A stretch of DNA of 64,000 nt from Allomuricauda sp. Its GTDB lineage: Bacteria; Bacteroidota; Bacteroidia; Flavobacteriales; Flavobacteriaceae. Position 1 is the first letter of the stretch. Every line of letters begins with the position of its first letter. The notes below the pieces were generated by a model. The model made no database searches. It worked only from the letters and a program-made list of their open reading frames with translations, and was not told the origin of the DNA. Below, one piece after another: positions 42,519 to 51,826 of the stretch. The stretch lies in contig NZ_JANQLX010000003.1 in NCBI RefSeq assembly GCF_028280385.1, forward strand, positions 124,001 through 188,000, given 5' to 3'. A program made the position numbers and the translations under genes.

Positions 42519-42640
42519 AAGAAGCCTGCCTGGGTAACTTATTTTAATGGCCTCATAGTTCAAGGGATAGAATAGAAGTTTCCTAAACTTTAGATCCAGG
42601 TTCGAGTCCTGGTGAGGCTACGTCGGCAGGCAGGTTTCTT
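42519..42640. repeat. 14-base inverted repeat flanking tRNA-Arg
   Basis: AAGAAGCCTGCCTG at 42519-42532 and CAGGCAGGTTTCTT at 42627-42640 are inverted complements (one G-U in RNA). They enclose the tRNA with 16 bases on the left and 6 on the right, so the precursor could be closed by a long stem. Confidence 0.7.
42549..42620 (+). tRNA. tRNA-Arg (anticodon CCT)
   Basis: 72 bases folded by eye. Acceptor GGCCTCA pairs with TGAGGCT (one terminal G-U), D-stem GTTC/GAAT, anticodon stem GAAGT/ACTTT with loop TTCCTAA (anticodon CCT at 42582-42584), T-arm CCAGGTTCGAGTCCTGG, discriminator A. CCA is not encoded. Confidence 0.93.
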
Positions 42641-42667
42641 TATTCGCTTCGCGTATATAAACAGTTG

Positions 42668-44122
42668 TTATTTACTTTTATTTGATCTATTGCGAACTCT
42701 ATAGGGGTATGAATCAAATTCTACCTTGCCTCCTAGAACTCTTGGATCCTCTAAAGCGGTTAATTCATCGGAAAGTTGTTTTGCCAGTGTTTTTTTAACT
42801 AATCCATAGTCTGGATCACTAGCTAAGTTGACAAGTTGGTCCGGATCGTTACCCATGTGGTATAGTTCTTCAGCGGGCCGTTTTGCAAAAGACCAATTGA
42901 AAAAAGGCTCAAGTCCGGGAGTGGTGGCATTTTCCATAAGATAGAACTTGGTAGGACCATTATCACAATCTGAAAATGTATTCATGGAATGGGTAGAATT
43001 TTCAGGAACACCTGCGGGCCAACGTTCAGGATGAAAATTACGGATGTATAAATAGTCAGTGGTTCTTATTGCCCTACTCGGATACCCATCCAAGGATGGA
43101 CGAAGTTGTGCTGGCGTATGCCGTTCCCTACCAAAGACGACATGGTTCCTTAACGTATCCAGGGAGTTCATGCCTGAATTTAGGATAGGTTCCAAAGATT
43201 TCCCCGTCATTTGAGCGGGAACTTCCAATCCAGCAAGATTCAAAAAGGTGGGAGCCAAGTCCGTTAGCGATACAAAATCTATGATACGCCCCTTCTTTGG
43301 GTTTAGGTTCTTGCCCATTTTGATCACGAGCGGAACCCTAACGCCCATATCATACAGATTGGCCTTGCATCTTGGGAATGGCATCCCATGATCCCCTGTC
43401 ACTACGATAATCGTATTCTCCAATTCCCCGATACTGTCCAAAAGCTGAATAGCGTTGGCCACGTCAGAATCAAACCGTTGGACTTCATAATAATAATCGG
43501 CTATATCCGATCTGATTTCCGGAACATCCGGGTAAAATTTGGGCACCTTGACCTGGTCGATATCCATACCCGAAGCTTCGCCGCTTCCTCTTTCATAGCC
43601 CCGATGGGGATCACTGGCTCCGAGCCAAAAACAAAATGGCGAGTCCGCGGGTCTAGCGTCTAGAAAGGCTTTAAAACCTTCGTATTTTTTGCCTGCGGGC
43701 AAGGTGGTAGTGTAGCCTCCCACTTCTAAGTCCCCAGGTCCCCAGGATTTTCGCCATGACCCTATATGGTAACCGGATTTTTCCAATAGTATAGGATATA
43801 CCGGTATCGTTGAATCCAAGGTAGACCAAAGGTTGGCGCTTTGGCCCAATCGCCAAAACTGCTGACCGGTTAATATGGCACTTCTACTTGGGGTGCAGGA
43901 TGGACTGGAAACAAAAGCGTTCTCAAAAAGGAGGCCCTCTGTTGCCAATTTATCGAAGGCCGGGGTTTTTACTACCATATCCCCATATACTCCAGCATGG
44001 GGCCAACCCCAATCATCTGCAATACAAAATAAGATATTGGGTTTTTTGGGTTCTGTTTTTGGCGCACAAGCTATTAGGGTGCTTAGCACAGTCAATAGCA
44101 TGTAGGGTTGGATTTTTTTCAT
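42668..44122 (-). CDS. Type I sulfatase, lipoprotein
   Basis: 484 residues. Lipobox STLIACAP, then the sulfatase alkaline-phosphatase fold: NILFCIADDWGWPHAGVYGD (metal Asp pair, ~30-48), SSPSCTPSRSAILTGQ (CxPSR; the Cys becomes formylglycine, ~75) and VVTGDHGMPFPRCKANLYDMG (metal Asp-His, ~245). The DWGWPHAG and HGMPFPRCKANLYD stretches resemble the heparan N-sulfatase-like group, so a sulfated sugar of algal or animal origin may be the substrate. It stands alone; the SUMF1-fold gene of this window lacks the catalytic Cys, so maturation must come from elsewhere. Confidence 0.9.
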   Translation of the reverse strand: MKKIQPYMLLTVLSTLIACAPKTEPKKPNILFCIADDWGWPHAGVYGDMVVKTPAFDKLATEGLLFENAFVSSPSCTPSRSAILTGQQFWRLGQSANLWSTLDSTIPVYPILLEKSGYHIGSWRKSWGPGDLEVGGYTTTLPAGKKYEGFKAFLDARPADSPFCFWLGASDPHRGYERGSGEASGMDIDQVKVPKFYPDVPEIRSDIADYYYEVQRFDSDVANAIQLLDSIGELENTIIVVTGDHGMPFPRCKANLYDMGVRVPLVIKMGKNLNPKKGRIIDFVSLTDLAPTFLNLAGLEVPAQMTGKSLEPILNSGMNSLDTLRNHVVFGRERHTPAQLRPSLDGYPSRAIRTTDYLYIRNFHPERWPAGVPENSTHSMNTFSDCDNGPTKFYLMENATTPGLEPFFNWSFAKRPAEELYHMGNDPDQLVNLASDPDYGLVKKTLAKQLSDELTALEDPRVLGGKVEFDSYPYRVRNRSNKSK

Positions 44123-44403
44123 TATAGGTTGGTTATTGGTTTTTAGTGGTTTGTTTTTTCATTGCGATAAGCACAGCTCACTGTACTTATTGCTGATGGA
44201 ATTCTTTGGTCTTTTATTCTATTTCAATTTAAAATACTTTTTAGCTATCCCAGGATGGATATCCCTTCATCTAATTTAAAGGAATGCAAGGCCAATGGGC
44301 CTATTACGTGCCATTTTGTTTTAAATGTAACACATATTTGATGTGACCATGCGGCATATCAATTTTCACTTTTCTTGGTTACCTTAGCAGAAACATCTCC
44401 CAA

Positions 44404-44844
44404 ATGGAAAAGAAGGTTAAAAATGTGTTTGTGGAAGGGGCTATTGACCCCCAATTTATAGGGGACTCAATTGCCAAACATCAATCCAAGACTGAAATTG
44501 GCGCCCATGATATTTTTTTGGGTCAGGTTAGGGCCGATGAAATAAACGGCAAAAGGGTAGGTGCAATTGAATATACCGCCTATGAGGAAATGGCCCAATT
44601 GAAATTCCATGAGATTCGGGAAAACACCTTTTCCAAGTACGATATTACCTGCATGCATATTTACCACAGCTTGGGAAAAGTAGCTGTTGGTGAGATATGC
44701 CTTTTTGTTTTTGTTTCCTCTCCCCATCGTCGAACCGCTTTTGATGCCCTTCAATATGTAGTGGAGGAGATCAAGGCCCAGGTACCGGTTTTTGGGAAAG
44801 AGCTATTTGAAGACGATTCGTACCAATGGAAAGTAAATACCTAA
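44404..44844 (+). CDS. moaE: Molybdopterin synthase catalytic subunit
   Basis: 146 residues. MoaE features: HDIFLGQVRADEINGKRVGAIEYTAYEEMA, the substrate-binding VFVSSPHRRTAFDALQYVVEEIK and the C-terminal KELFEDDSYQWKVN (PIWKKE-like block). It converts cyclic pyranopterin monophosphate to molybdopterin together with MoaD. moaC starts 3 bases later. The local user of the cofactor is the sulfite dehydrogenase. Confidence 0.93.
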   Translation: MEKKVKNVFVEGAIDPQFIGDSIAKHQSKTEIGAHDIFLGQVRADEINGKRVGAIEYTAYEEMAQLKFHEIRENTFSKYDITCMHIYHSLGKVAVGEICLFVFVSSPHRRTAFDALQYVVEEIKAQVPVFGKELFEDDSYQWKVNT

Positions 44845-44847
44845 ACC

Positions 44848-45276
44848 ATGGTTGACATTACCCAAAAAAAATCCACGCACAGAACTGCCATTGCCCAAGC
44901 CATCGTTGTCGTAAGCCAAAAACAAACCATCGAGGCCATCCAAAATAACACGGTACCCAAGGGAGATGTCTTTGCGATGAGCAGGGCGGCCGGTTTTTTG
45001 GGAGTAAAAAAAACAGCAGACCTTCTACCGGACTGCCACCCGCTCCCAGTGGAACACTGCGCTATTGATTATGCCATAGATGGACTGGAAATTACCATAA
45101 CCGTGAAAGTACAGACCTTTTACAAAACTGGGGTGGAGGTTGAGGCTATGCACGGGGCCAGTGTAGTGGCCCTGAATATGTACGATATGCTCAAACCCAT
45201 TGATAAAGGTGTGGAAATCCATCGGATAAAACTCCTCAAAAAAACAGGGGGAAAATCCGATATCGGAGCCTCTTGA
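44848..45276 (+). CDS. moaC: Cyclic pyranopterin monophosphate synthase
   Basis: 142 residues, slightly shorter than the usual ~155-160. MoaC motifs: MVDITQKKSTHRTAIAQ, KGDVFAMSRAAGFLGVKKTADLLPDCHPLPV, VKVQTFYKTGVEVEAMHGASVVALNMYDMLK and LLKKTGGKSD. It acts after MoaA to form the cyclic phosphate of the molybdenum cofactor pathway. Operon with moaE; other moa genes are not in the window. Confidence 0.94.
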   Translation: MVDITQKKSTHRTAIAQAIVVVSQKQTIEAIQNNTVPKGDVFAMSRAAGFLGVKKTADLLPDCHPLPVEHCAIDYAIDGLEITITVKVQTFYKTGVEVEAMHGASVVALNMYDMLKPIDKGVEIHRIKLLKKTGGKSDIGAS

Positions 45277-45307
45277 GCAACTACATTGCCCAATAAATCA
45301 AATCTGG

Positions 45308-46252
45308 TTATTTCTTGCCAAGGTTCTCCAACATTTCGGCAGTGGTTTGGTCGAGGCCATATGTCGGTTCCCATCCCCAATCCTTTCTGGCCAAACTGTC
45401 GTCAATGCTACTTGGCCATGAATCTGCGATCTGTTGCCGAAAATCCGGCTTATAGTGCACTTCAAAATCCGGGATATGGGTTTGAATGCTTTGAGCGATC
45501 TCTTTGGGGGTAAAGCTCATGCTTCCCAAATTATAGGAGGACCGTACATTGATATTTCCGGGATCGGCTTGCATCAGCTCCAAGGTGGCCCTGATAGCAT
45601 CGTCCATATACATCATGGGAAGTTGGGTGTCCTCTTCCAGAAAACATTCATACGTACCATTTTCCAGGGCCTTGTGGTAAATTTCAACCGCATAGTCGGT
45701 GGTACCGCCACCGGGCATGGTCTTCCAACTGATGAGGCCAGGATAACGAACACTGCGAACATCAATGCCAAATTTATGGTGGTAATACTCACACCAACGC
45801 TCTCCGGATTGCTTACTGATACCGTAGACCGTACTGGGCTCCATGACTGTGCTTTGCGGGGTGTTTTCCCTAGGAGTGTTAGGTCCAAAAACGGCAATGC
45901 TGCTGGGCCAGAAGATTTTGTCGATTTTTCGTTCCTTGGCCAGGTTGAGCACGTTGAACAATGAACTCATATTTAGGTTCCAGGCACGCATTGGGAACTT
46001 TTCCGCAGTTGCACTCAGCATAGCGGCCATAAGGTATACTTCATCTATTTCATAATGCATCACCACATCTTCAATGGCCTCATAATTTGTGGCGTCCAAA
46101 AGCTCAAACGGACCTGATGCCATCAGGGATTCACCGCCTTCCCGTATGTCACTGGCCACTACCGCATCCGGACCAAATTTGGTCCGGAGCTCCATGGTAA
46201 GTTCAGTGCCAATTTGCCCGCAGGCGCCAAGAATCAGAATAGGTTTTTGCAT
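45308..46252 (-). CDS. L-threonine 3-dehydrogenase, SDR (epimerase-like) type
   Basis: 314 residues. Extended SDR fold with ILGACGQIGTELTMELR (NAD binding), SSIAVFGPNTPRENTPQ, the catalytic YGISKQSGE (YxxxK) and the RYPGLISWKTMPGGGTTDYAVEIY segment characteristic of GalE-like threonine dehydrogenases. It oxidises L-threonine to 2-amino-3-ketobutyrate. It is convergent with moaC and divergent from a small lipoprotein gene. Confidence 0.9.
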   Translation of the reverse strand: MQKPILILGACGQIGTELTMELRTKFGPDAVVASDIREGGESLMASGPFELLDATNYEAIEDVVMHYEIDEVYLMAAMLSATAEKFPMRAWNLNMSSLFNVLNLAKERKIDKIFWPSSIAVFGPNTPRENTPQSTVMEPSTVYGISKQSGERWCEYYHHKFGIDVRSVRYPGLISWKTMPGGGTTDYAVEIYHKALENGTYECFLEEDTQLPMMYMDDAIRATLELMQADPGNINVRSSYNLGSMSFTPKEIAQSIQTHIPDFEVHYKPDFRQQIADSWPSSIDDSLARKDWGWEPTYGLDQTTAEMLENLGKK

Positions 46253-46316
46253 TTAAAATGAAGTTAATTGAGTTAGTGGGTAAAGATAGCCTTTATTAAA
46301 ATTTGTACATTCGCCT

Positions 46317-46814
46317 ATGCAAAAATTGTTAGGTGCCATTCTGGTTTGTATGGTCCTTTTGGGATGTAACGGGAAGGAAGCCCCGGGAGAGGATATTACC
46401 ACTGAAGAGCTTGTTTTCAACTACCAAAAAATGCCTAAAAGAACCGGCTTGAACCCTGAAGCCACAGAAGCTTCTGAACAGTGGCCGGAATTTATGGAAC
46501 TCAACAATAGTTTTAATGTATTGTACCAAGCAAAGAACATTGAAGACCTTGCTTTGGCCATTGATGATTTGATTGATAAGGAAAATGCATTGGCAAAATC
46601 GGAATATCCAGAGGTATTCAACGCCTTCCAGATAAAAAGCAGACAACGGGTTCTGAAGACCTATTTACTGAAAGTAAAAGCAAGCATTTTAAATAATGCA
46701 GAGACCACGGCACCCACGGTTGAGATGATCGAGGCCTACAATGCCATGCGGAGCCAGTTCAATGTAATCCTTAATAGCCAGTTGGACAGCAAACTTATCT
46801 TGGATGAAGAATAG
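46317..46814 (+). CDS. Small lipoprotein of unknown function
   Basis: 165 residues, lipobox MVLLGC. The rest is mostly helical and acidic, with no recognised motif (LAIDDLIDKENALAKSEYPEVFNAFQIKSRQRVLKT falls in the middle, predicted helical). It overlaps the next gene by 11 bases, so the two are probably co-expressed. Function unknown. Confidence 0.7.
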   Translation: MQKLLGAILVCMVLLGCNGKEAPGEDITTEELVFNYQKMPKRTGLNPEATEASEQWPEFMELNNSFNVLYQAKNIEDLALAIDDLIDKENALAKSEYPEVFNAFQIKSRQRVLKTYLLKVKASILNNAETTAPTVEMIEAYNAMRSQFNVILNSQLDSKLILDEE

Positions 46815-47298
46815 ATGCCTTTTTGTGATTTTCTTGCTGACCGTGGGGGCGAATCATGCTCAGTCAGATGAGCAGCAACGTATAAATACCCTATTGGATG
46901 CCTGGCACTTGGCGGCAGCCCAAGCCGATTTTGACGGCTACTTTTCAAAAATGACCCAAGACGCGGTTTTTATAGGTACTGATGCCATGGAAAATTGGCA
47001 GAACAAAGATTTTAGGGCCTTTTCCAAACCTTATTTTGATCGTGGAAAAGCTTGGAGTTTTACCGCCGTGCAGCGCAATATCTACCTGGGGGATTCTGGG
47101 AATTTTGCCTGGTTTGATGAGCTCTTGGATACCCAGATGGAACTTTGTAGAGGTTCAGGTGTCTTGAGAAAAACAAATGGGCAATGGAAAATTGCCCATT
47201 ATGTACTTTCAATTGCGGTACCCAACGAAAATGTGGAGGAGCTCATCCAAATCAAGAAAGAAAAGGACAGTGTATTGCTCCTTCAACTAAAGCGATAA
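46804..47298 (+). CDS. Exported NTF2-like (SnoaL/DUF4440) protein
   Basis: 164 residues with a Sec signal (FLLTVGANHAQ). NTF2-like cone fold: INTLLDAWHLAAAQADFDGYFSKMTQDAVFIG, ENWQNKDFRAFSKPYFDRGKAWSF, GNFAWFDELLDTQMELCRGSGVLRKTNGQWKIAHYVLSI. Members bind or convert small molecules or are structural; the substrate is not known. Its stop lies inside a hairpin shared with the convergent TPR gene. Confidence 0.82.
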   Translation: MKNRCLFVIFLLTVGANHAQSDEQQRINTLLDAWHLAAAQADFDGYFSKMTQDAVFIGTDAMENWQNKDFRAFSKPYFDRGKAWSFTAVQRNIYLGDSGNFAWFDELLDTQMELCRGSGVLRKTNGQWKIAHYVLSIAVPNENVEELIQIKKEKDSVLLLQLKR

Positions 47299-47314
47299 CT
47301 TATCGCTTAGTTTT
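47287..47314. terminator. Bidirectional terminator spanning two stop codons
   Basis: AAGCGATAA-C-TTATCGCTT, extended by CTAA/TTAG with one bulged A, followed by TTTTG on the + strand. Both convergent genes end inside the hairpin. Confidence 0.75.
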
Positions 47315-48002
47315 GACCTTCTGGTTTTTCCTTTCTGGCTTCCAGTGCCTGCTTACTAAGGCTGGCCAAATTGAAGTTGGGATCAATTTTCAACGCTTCA
47401 TCCATGGACGCGATTGCGTCGTCCAACTTGGTCTTGTCCTTGTTATAAGTGACCAATCCCTGCAAATGGTAGAAAGCCGCTTTTAAGGGAACTTCGTAAG
47501 GTTGTTGCCTTTCATAGAAGGCATATTTCATATCGTCTTGGGAGTTGGCAATGCCATATTCAATATTGGCAGCGGCACCTTCATTATTTCCGGTCTGAAT
47601 CTTTAGATCGGCCAATTCATAGGCCAAATATGCCGAGGGACTTCTTGTAAAAAGGACTTCAAAATGCTCCAAAGCACGCTTGGGTTGGTTAAGGGCTTTC
47701 AAGGAAACAGCCTTCACCTGCACGGCCAAATCGGAATCGTCGTCCTTTTTTTCTATGCCTATGGTATTCAACGCCTGCATGTGCTGTCCATTGTTCATAT
47801 AGACAAAGGCCAATGTATCCCTTCGTTGCTTGGAAGGCGATAAAACGTTGAGGTGGGTCAAGGCGCCGATAACCCCATTTACATCACCTTGCAATCTCAT
47901 TTCTTTGTAATACGCCTGATAATGGGCCAAAAGTTCATTTTGGGTTTGGGAAATTCCATTGAAGCCCATAACCAAGAGCAATAGTACAACCGTCTTTTTC
48001 AT
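47307..48002 (-). CDS. Exported tetratricopeptide-repeat protein
   Basis: 231 residues, Sec signal (VVLLLLVMGFNGISQ). Several degenerate TPR helices: AYYKEMRLQGDVNGVIGALTHL, DSDLAVQVKAVSLKALNQPKRALEHFEVLF, SAYLAYELADLKIQTGNNEGAAANIEYGI, and a final LDDAIASMDEALKIDPNFNLASLSKQALEARK. Likely a periplasmic scaffold; the partner is unknown. Confidence 0.82.
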   Translation of the reverse strand: MKKTVVLLLLVMGFNGISQTQNELLAHYQAYYKEMRLQGDVNGVIGALTHLNVLSPSKQRRDTLAFVYMNNGQHMQALNTIGIEKKDDDSDLAVQVKAVSLKALNQPKRALEHFEVLFTRSPSAYLAYELADLKIQTGNNEGAAANIEYGIANSQDDMKYAFYERQQPYEVPLKAAFYHLQGLVTYNKDKTKLDDAIASMDEALKIDPNFNLASLSKQALEARKEKPEGQN

Positions 48003-48081
48003 TTATCTTGAATTTTGTGCGCCAAAACTAAAAAAATAAATGGTATAATGCTGTTAAAGAATACTATATGTAACAAAAACA

Positions 48082-48105
48082 AAGGGATACCCGAGGGCAT
48101 CCCTT
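48082..48105 (-). terminator. Terminator of the minus-strand gene at 48127
   Basis: AAGGGAT-A-CCC-GA-GGG-C-ATCCCTT, a stem with one A/C mismatch; on the minus strand it is followed by TTTGTTTTTG. Confidence 0.7.
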
Positions 48106-48126
48106 AAAATCAAAATTTTTATTGGA

Positions 48127-48501
48127 TTATAAAGCCATCAAGGCGATATCCTGATCAGTGTGCTGCCGTAGTAGACTGGCATAGAAGGCCAGACTTTTAA
48201 CATCACTGGTAAGACAGGATTTTAAAAATGACGACAATTCTTTATAAAACAGGTTCACCGGCATGGTGGACACCACCATATTGATGGTTTTTGGATCGTA
48301 TTCCCCATCATCCAGAACAACATCCATTTGAATCCGATGATTGTGATAATCGATGTCAACATCGGCTGCATTGTAATGTTTTCTAAGAATGGACTTATGC
48401 AGTTCTTGAAATCTTGTGGTTATGTTTTCGCTTGTACTACTTTTTGTAATCAAATTCTCCATTTCCATCAAGATTCTTGTTGTTAATCTTGAATTTCCCA
48501 T
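48127..48501 (-). CDS. Conserved-looking small protein of unknown function
   Basis: 124 residues, no signal peptide, no Cys-rich or DNA-binding motif recognised. The middle part (ADVDIDYHNHRIQMDVVLDDGEYDPKTINM) looks like a beta-rich module between helices. It has its own terminator and a ~120-base AT-rich upstream region. Function unknown. Confidence 0.65.
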   Translation of the reverse strand: MGNSRLTTRILMEMENLITKSSTSENITTRFQELHKSILRKHYNAADVDIDYHNHRIQMDVVLDDGEYDPKTINMVVSTMPVNLFYKELSSFLKSCLTSDVKSLAFYASLLRQHTDQDIALMAL

Positions 48502-48622
48502 GACCTAAATAACTTATGCTTATATAAAGGTAACGTCGATAGAGTTAACTTATTAAAAATCAATAGTTTAATTAACTTAATTTTATCTTAATTGTTGTGA
48601 AATGCAATTTGGACGTGGTCAA

Positions 48623-49432
48623 CTAGATGCCTATTGGGGTGTGAAATGCATGTCCTTTATTAAGAAAATTCTGGCTTAAGACTGTTTTGCTAGGTTCTTT
48701 GTCCAGATCAGTGATATATTCTGGGCAGGGAATACCCAAATTTTTGGCTTCTTGGGTATAATATTCCCTTTTGATGGGATGATTTGGGTAAACACCATTG
48801 AACAATTGCCCCCAATAACCTTGCTCAATGATGATGGTGATCATGTGAATACAATCGTTCAAATGAATCAAGTTGATCGGATCATTGCCATTTTGAAGAC
48901 CTTTTTTGCCCGAGAGCATGGTAACTGGGTTTCTTTCAGGGCCAATGAGTCCGCCAAATCTGATTATGGTGGTGTCCACTTTTTGGTTGGAAACCAACCA
49001 TTTTTCAGTTTCCAGCAACTGTCGGCCAGATTCCGTGGTGGGGATTGGGACAGTATCTTCAGTTACTTCGCCCTTGGCGGCACCGTAAACGGAGGTACTG
49101 CCCACAAAAAGAATTTTTTGAACCGGACTTTGGTCCAAGGCAGCGGAGAGCAATTTCATCTTGGCCACATAGTTTTCCCCATTGCTGCCCCTGAGTCTAG
49201 GAGGTAAATTGATGATCAAGATTTCTATTGCGCCCAGAAAGTTTTGGATATCCCCCGCAATCCGGGTTTCCGATAATGAAATTTGATAGCCGGTAATACC
49301 GGCCATTTCCAATTGATGCAGTTTGTCCTCTGAAGTTGTGGTCCCAAAAACACGATTTCCCTTTTGGAGCAGCGACTTGGCCAATGGAAATCCCAGCCAT
49401 CCACATCCTAAAACACCTATGGACTTACTCAA
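48623..49432 (-). CDS. NAD(P)-binding SDR/epimerase-like protein (YeeZ type)
   Basis: 269 residues. N-terminal Rossmann motif SIGVLGCGWLGFPLAKSLLQKGNRVFGTTTSEDK, then INLPPRLRGSN, ILFVGSTSVYG and RFGGLIGPERNPVT. The GCGWLG start and PPRLRG loop are typical of the YeeZ/atypical epimerase group, for which no firm reaction is known. Its start overlaps the stop of the M28 peptidase gene upstream on the same strand by 8 bases. Confidence 0.85.
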   Translation of the reverse strand: MSKSIGVLGCGWLGFPLAKSLLQKGNRVFGTTTSEDKLHQLEMAGITGYQISLSETRIAGDIQNFLGAIEILIINLPPRLRGSNGENYVAKMKLLSAALDQSPVQKILFVGSTSVYGAAKGEVTEDTVPIPTTESGRQLLETEKWLVSNQKVDTTIIRFGGLIGPERNPVTMLSGKKGLQNGNDPINLIHLNDCIHMITIIIEQGYWGQLFNGVYPNHPIKREYYTQEAKNLGIPCPEYITDLDKEPSKTVLSQNFLNKGHAFHTPIGI

Positions 49433-51704
49433 AGTTTAATGTTTTGATTACCAAAATGGCATCATTTAGGACAAAAGGCATGGGGATGCTGTTTTTCGGC
49501 CTTTCCGGAATGGTAAAATCTTCATGGGAAAGCAAATCGTTGGAGGATTCGTAGAAAGTCATTTCCAACTTTTCATCCTTCGGATAACTCAGTTCCAATT
49601 CCGTATAATCGTTGTTACTCACGTAATGGGTGATGAGCCTTTCCTTTCGCCGCTCCAAAAAAGTTTCGGACAAGGCTATTCCATTTACTTTAGCGGCATT
49701 TAGTTTGATCTCGTTGGTAAAGACTTCCAAACGGTTTACGTTTCTCTTGGGGGTCACACAGAGTTCCAGGATACGCTCATTACCTATTATCGTATCCAAA
49801 ACCGTATCTACCCAAGGCTGGGGGATGTCTTTTTTTGGAGCTTGTTGTACGTAGGTGAACGGGGTATTGTATTTACTGGACAAGGCGTTGTATTCCCCTG
49901 TGTCCGTTTGTCTTCTTTCATTCCCTAAAAATTGGGAATTCCATCCAATCAAACTCTGATCATAAGTGGCCCAAATCGCTTCATCACTATCGGCGTTGTA
50001 CACGTAGAGAAGACTACTGGGTTTGGGTCTTTGCTCGGTAAATTCCGATTTGATATGTGCGGATATGCCAAAGGCAAAGAACAGTATCAAAAAAAGGTAG
50101 GCAAACCGTTCTTTGTTTTTGAGCTGCCCCAAGAATGGAAACACCAAGTAAAACAAAAGGGTGGTGAACACCGTAGCGGCAACCATCATTTTCAACCCAA
50201 GTCCTACTGGAAACATTTTTATAAAAGGCGCATATAGGAACACTGCGGGCAAGGTGAGGAACAGCAACAAGAAAGGATTGGGTCTGTCCTGGTTAATGAG
50301 CACCATAAGAGCTCCTAAAGTGGCATACAAGGGTATTACAAAAAAACTGGCGCCTTGTAGATATAGGGCCATCAACAGACAGATGATCAACCAAAGGAAT
50401 ATTGGGGCAACCAACAAATTGGCCGTGCCTGATTTTCTGAACTTGTGATAGGTCCAAAAGCAAACAGCCAGGGAAAGCATGGCATAGAGCAAAATGTAGG
50501 TGTGGCCGTTATAGGTAAAGCCGTGCAGCATGTCTTTAAAGCCCACATACCAATAAGTGATCATGTCCCAGGCAAAATAACCCACTATGCCGTTTATGGC
50601 CAAAGTGGTTAGCATTGGGATAAACCCGGTGGCCATTGCCTTAACGTTCAGTTTCCCATTCTTTACCCCATACCCCACCAACAACACAAACGCCAAAATG
50701 GCAATGATCAGCATGGGCCAAATCCATCCATAGGGATAGGAAAGCAAAGTAAAAAACGGAAGGTTGTAATAAATGTAATCTTCATCGGATTTAATCTGAC
50801 CTAGATCGGCATTGCTAAAGTGTTCCAACAAAGGCATCAAATAACTACCCTGATGGGCCAAGGTGCTCCTGTCCAGTCGTTCATAAGTGTCCAGGGCCGT
50901 ATGGTAGTCGAAATGATCGTCAATAAACGCAAAATTGAACCCATCTATATCGCCGTCCTCCCTAAACACTGTAAGGTCCGTATCATTGGGCAGCATTTTA
51001 TAAATACTGTAAGCAAGCGAGTTGGCCACGGGAAATTTAGGATGGGCGGTAGTAAATTCCTTGATAAGGTTTCCATTGCCTTGATTGGTCTCTATCAGCA
51101 TATAACTTGGACCACCACTTCCCCTGGCCTCAAAATTGAGCACCAGTCCTACGTTTTTTGCCCAAGGATGCTTTTTTACGAATAGATCGGCCCCATTGAG
51201 CCCCAATTCTTCAGCATCGGAAAGGAGGATCAGAATATCGTTTTTTGGAGTTTTATTTTGGGACAAATAGGCCCTAACACCTTCCAAAATAGTGGCCACA
51301 CCGCTTCCGGCATCGCTGGCGCCGTAGGACGAATGCGGACTACTGTCGTAATGGGATAGCAAAAGTAGGGCCTTGCCATTTTCCGAACCCTTTATTTTGG
51401 CCAGTATATTGGTAGCCTTGCTTAGGTTGGCCCAGTCCCCAGCGGCATACCCCTCTTGGGTAATGGTCTCCAAGCCCATTTTTTTTAGCTCGGAAATAAT
51501 GTAGGTTCTTACTGTGGAATGGGCAGGAAAACCAACGGCATGGGGTTCTTTCGATATGCTTTTTACGTGATCCAGGGCCCTGTCCGTGGAAAAGGAGGTG
51601 GGTGGGCCATCGGCATCGGATTCGTATTGGGGCATCAGCGCCCGGTAACTCCAATACACGGAGAAAATGAGTAGGAGAAGCGCAAGATTTTTAGAATATT
51701 TCAT
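49425..51704 (-). CDS. M28 family zinc peptidase with a multi-pass membrane domain
   Basis: 759 residues. One N-terminal helix anchors a peptidase domain (~60-310) with the M28 zinc ligands in LLLSHYDSSPHSSYGASDAGSGVATILE (His, Asp), LLSDAEELGLNGADLFVKKH (Glu-Glu), NFEARGSGGPSYM and DFDYHTALDTYERLD-like HTALDTYE (His). Then comes a block of about nine membrane helices (~330-570) and a C-terminal soluble beta-rich domain (~580-759). The layout matches ER aminopeptidase ERMP1-like and bacterial M28 membrane peptidases; it likely trims peptides at the periplasmic face. Confidence 0.9.
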   Translation of the reverse strand: MKYSKNLALLLLIFSVYWSYRALMPQYESDADGPPTSFSTDRALDHVKSISKEPHAVGFPAHSTVRTYIISELKKMGLETITQEGYAAGDWANLSKATNILAKIKGSENGKALLLLSHYDSSPHSSYGASDAGSGVATILEGVRAYLSQNKTPKNDILILLSDAEELGLNGADLFVKKHPWAKNVGLVLNFEARGSGGPSYMLIETNQGNGNLIKEFTTAHPKFPVANSLAYSIYKMLPNDTDLTVFREDGDIDGFNFAFIDDHFDYHTALDTYERLDRSTLAHQGSYLMPLLEHFSNADLGQIKSDEDYIYYNLPFFTLLSYPYGWIWPMLIIAILAFVLLVGYGVKNGKLNVKAMATGFIPMLTTLAINGIVGYFAWDMITYWYVGFKDMLHGFTYNGHTYILLYAMLSLAVCFWTYHKFRKSGTANLLVAPIFLWLIICLLMALYLQGASFFVIPLYATLGALMVLINQDRPNPFLLLFLTLPAVFLYAPFIKMFPVGLGLKMMVAATVFTTLLFYLVFPFLGQLKNKERFAYLFLILFFAFGISAHIKSEFTEQRPKPSSLLYVYNADSDEAIWATYDQSLIGWNSQFLGNERRQTDTGEYNALSSKYNTPFTYVQQAPKKDIPQPWVDTVLDTIIGNERILELCVTPKRNVNRLEVFTNEIKLNAAKVNGIALSETFLERRKERLITHYVSNNDYTELELSYPKDEKLEMTFYESSNDLLSHEDFTIPERPKNSIPMPFVLNDAILVIKTLNFE

Positions 51705-51826
51705 GGTTTGATTGAGTTGGCATCCAAAAATATGAAATTATGAAACCTTAGCATCTTGATTGAGGATTATTTAAATATTTCGTTAAAAAACCCTATATTT
51801 ATTAATCAACCCCTAAAGTAAATGAT

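Noticed and set aside
42549-42640. tRNA-Arg with flanking repeat as an att site of an integrated element
   Set aside because: No integrase, no second copy of the tRNA 3' end and ordinary chromosomal genes on both sides.
44370-44400. GGTTACC before moaE as a further sulfur operator
   Set aside because: Only one arm is present; there is no GTAAC partner at the right spacing and no perfect -7 box.
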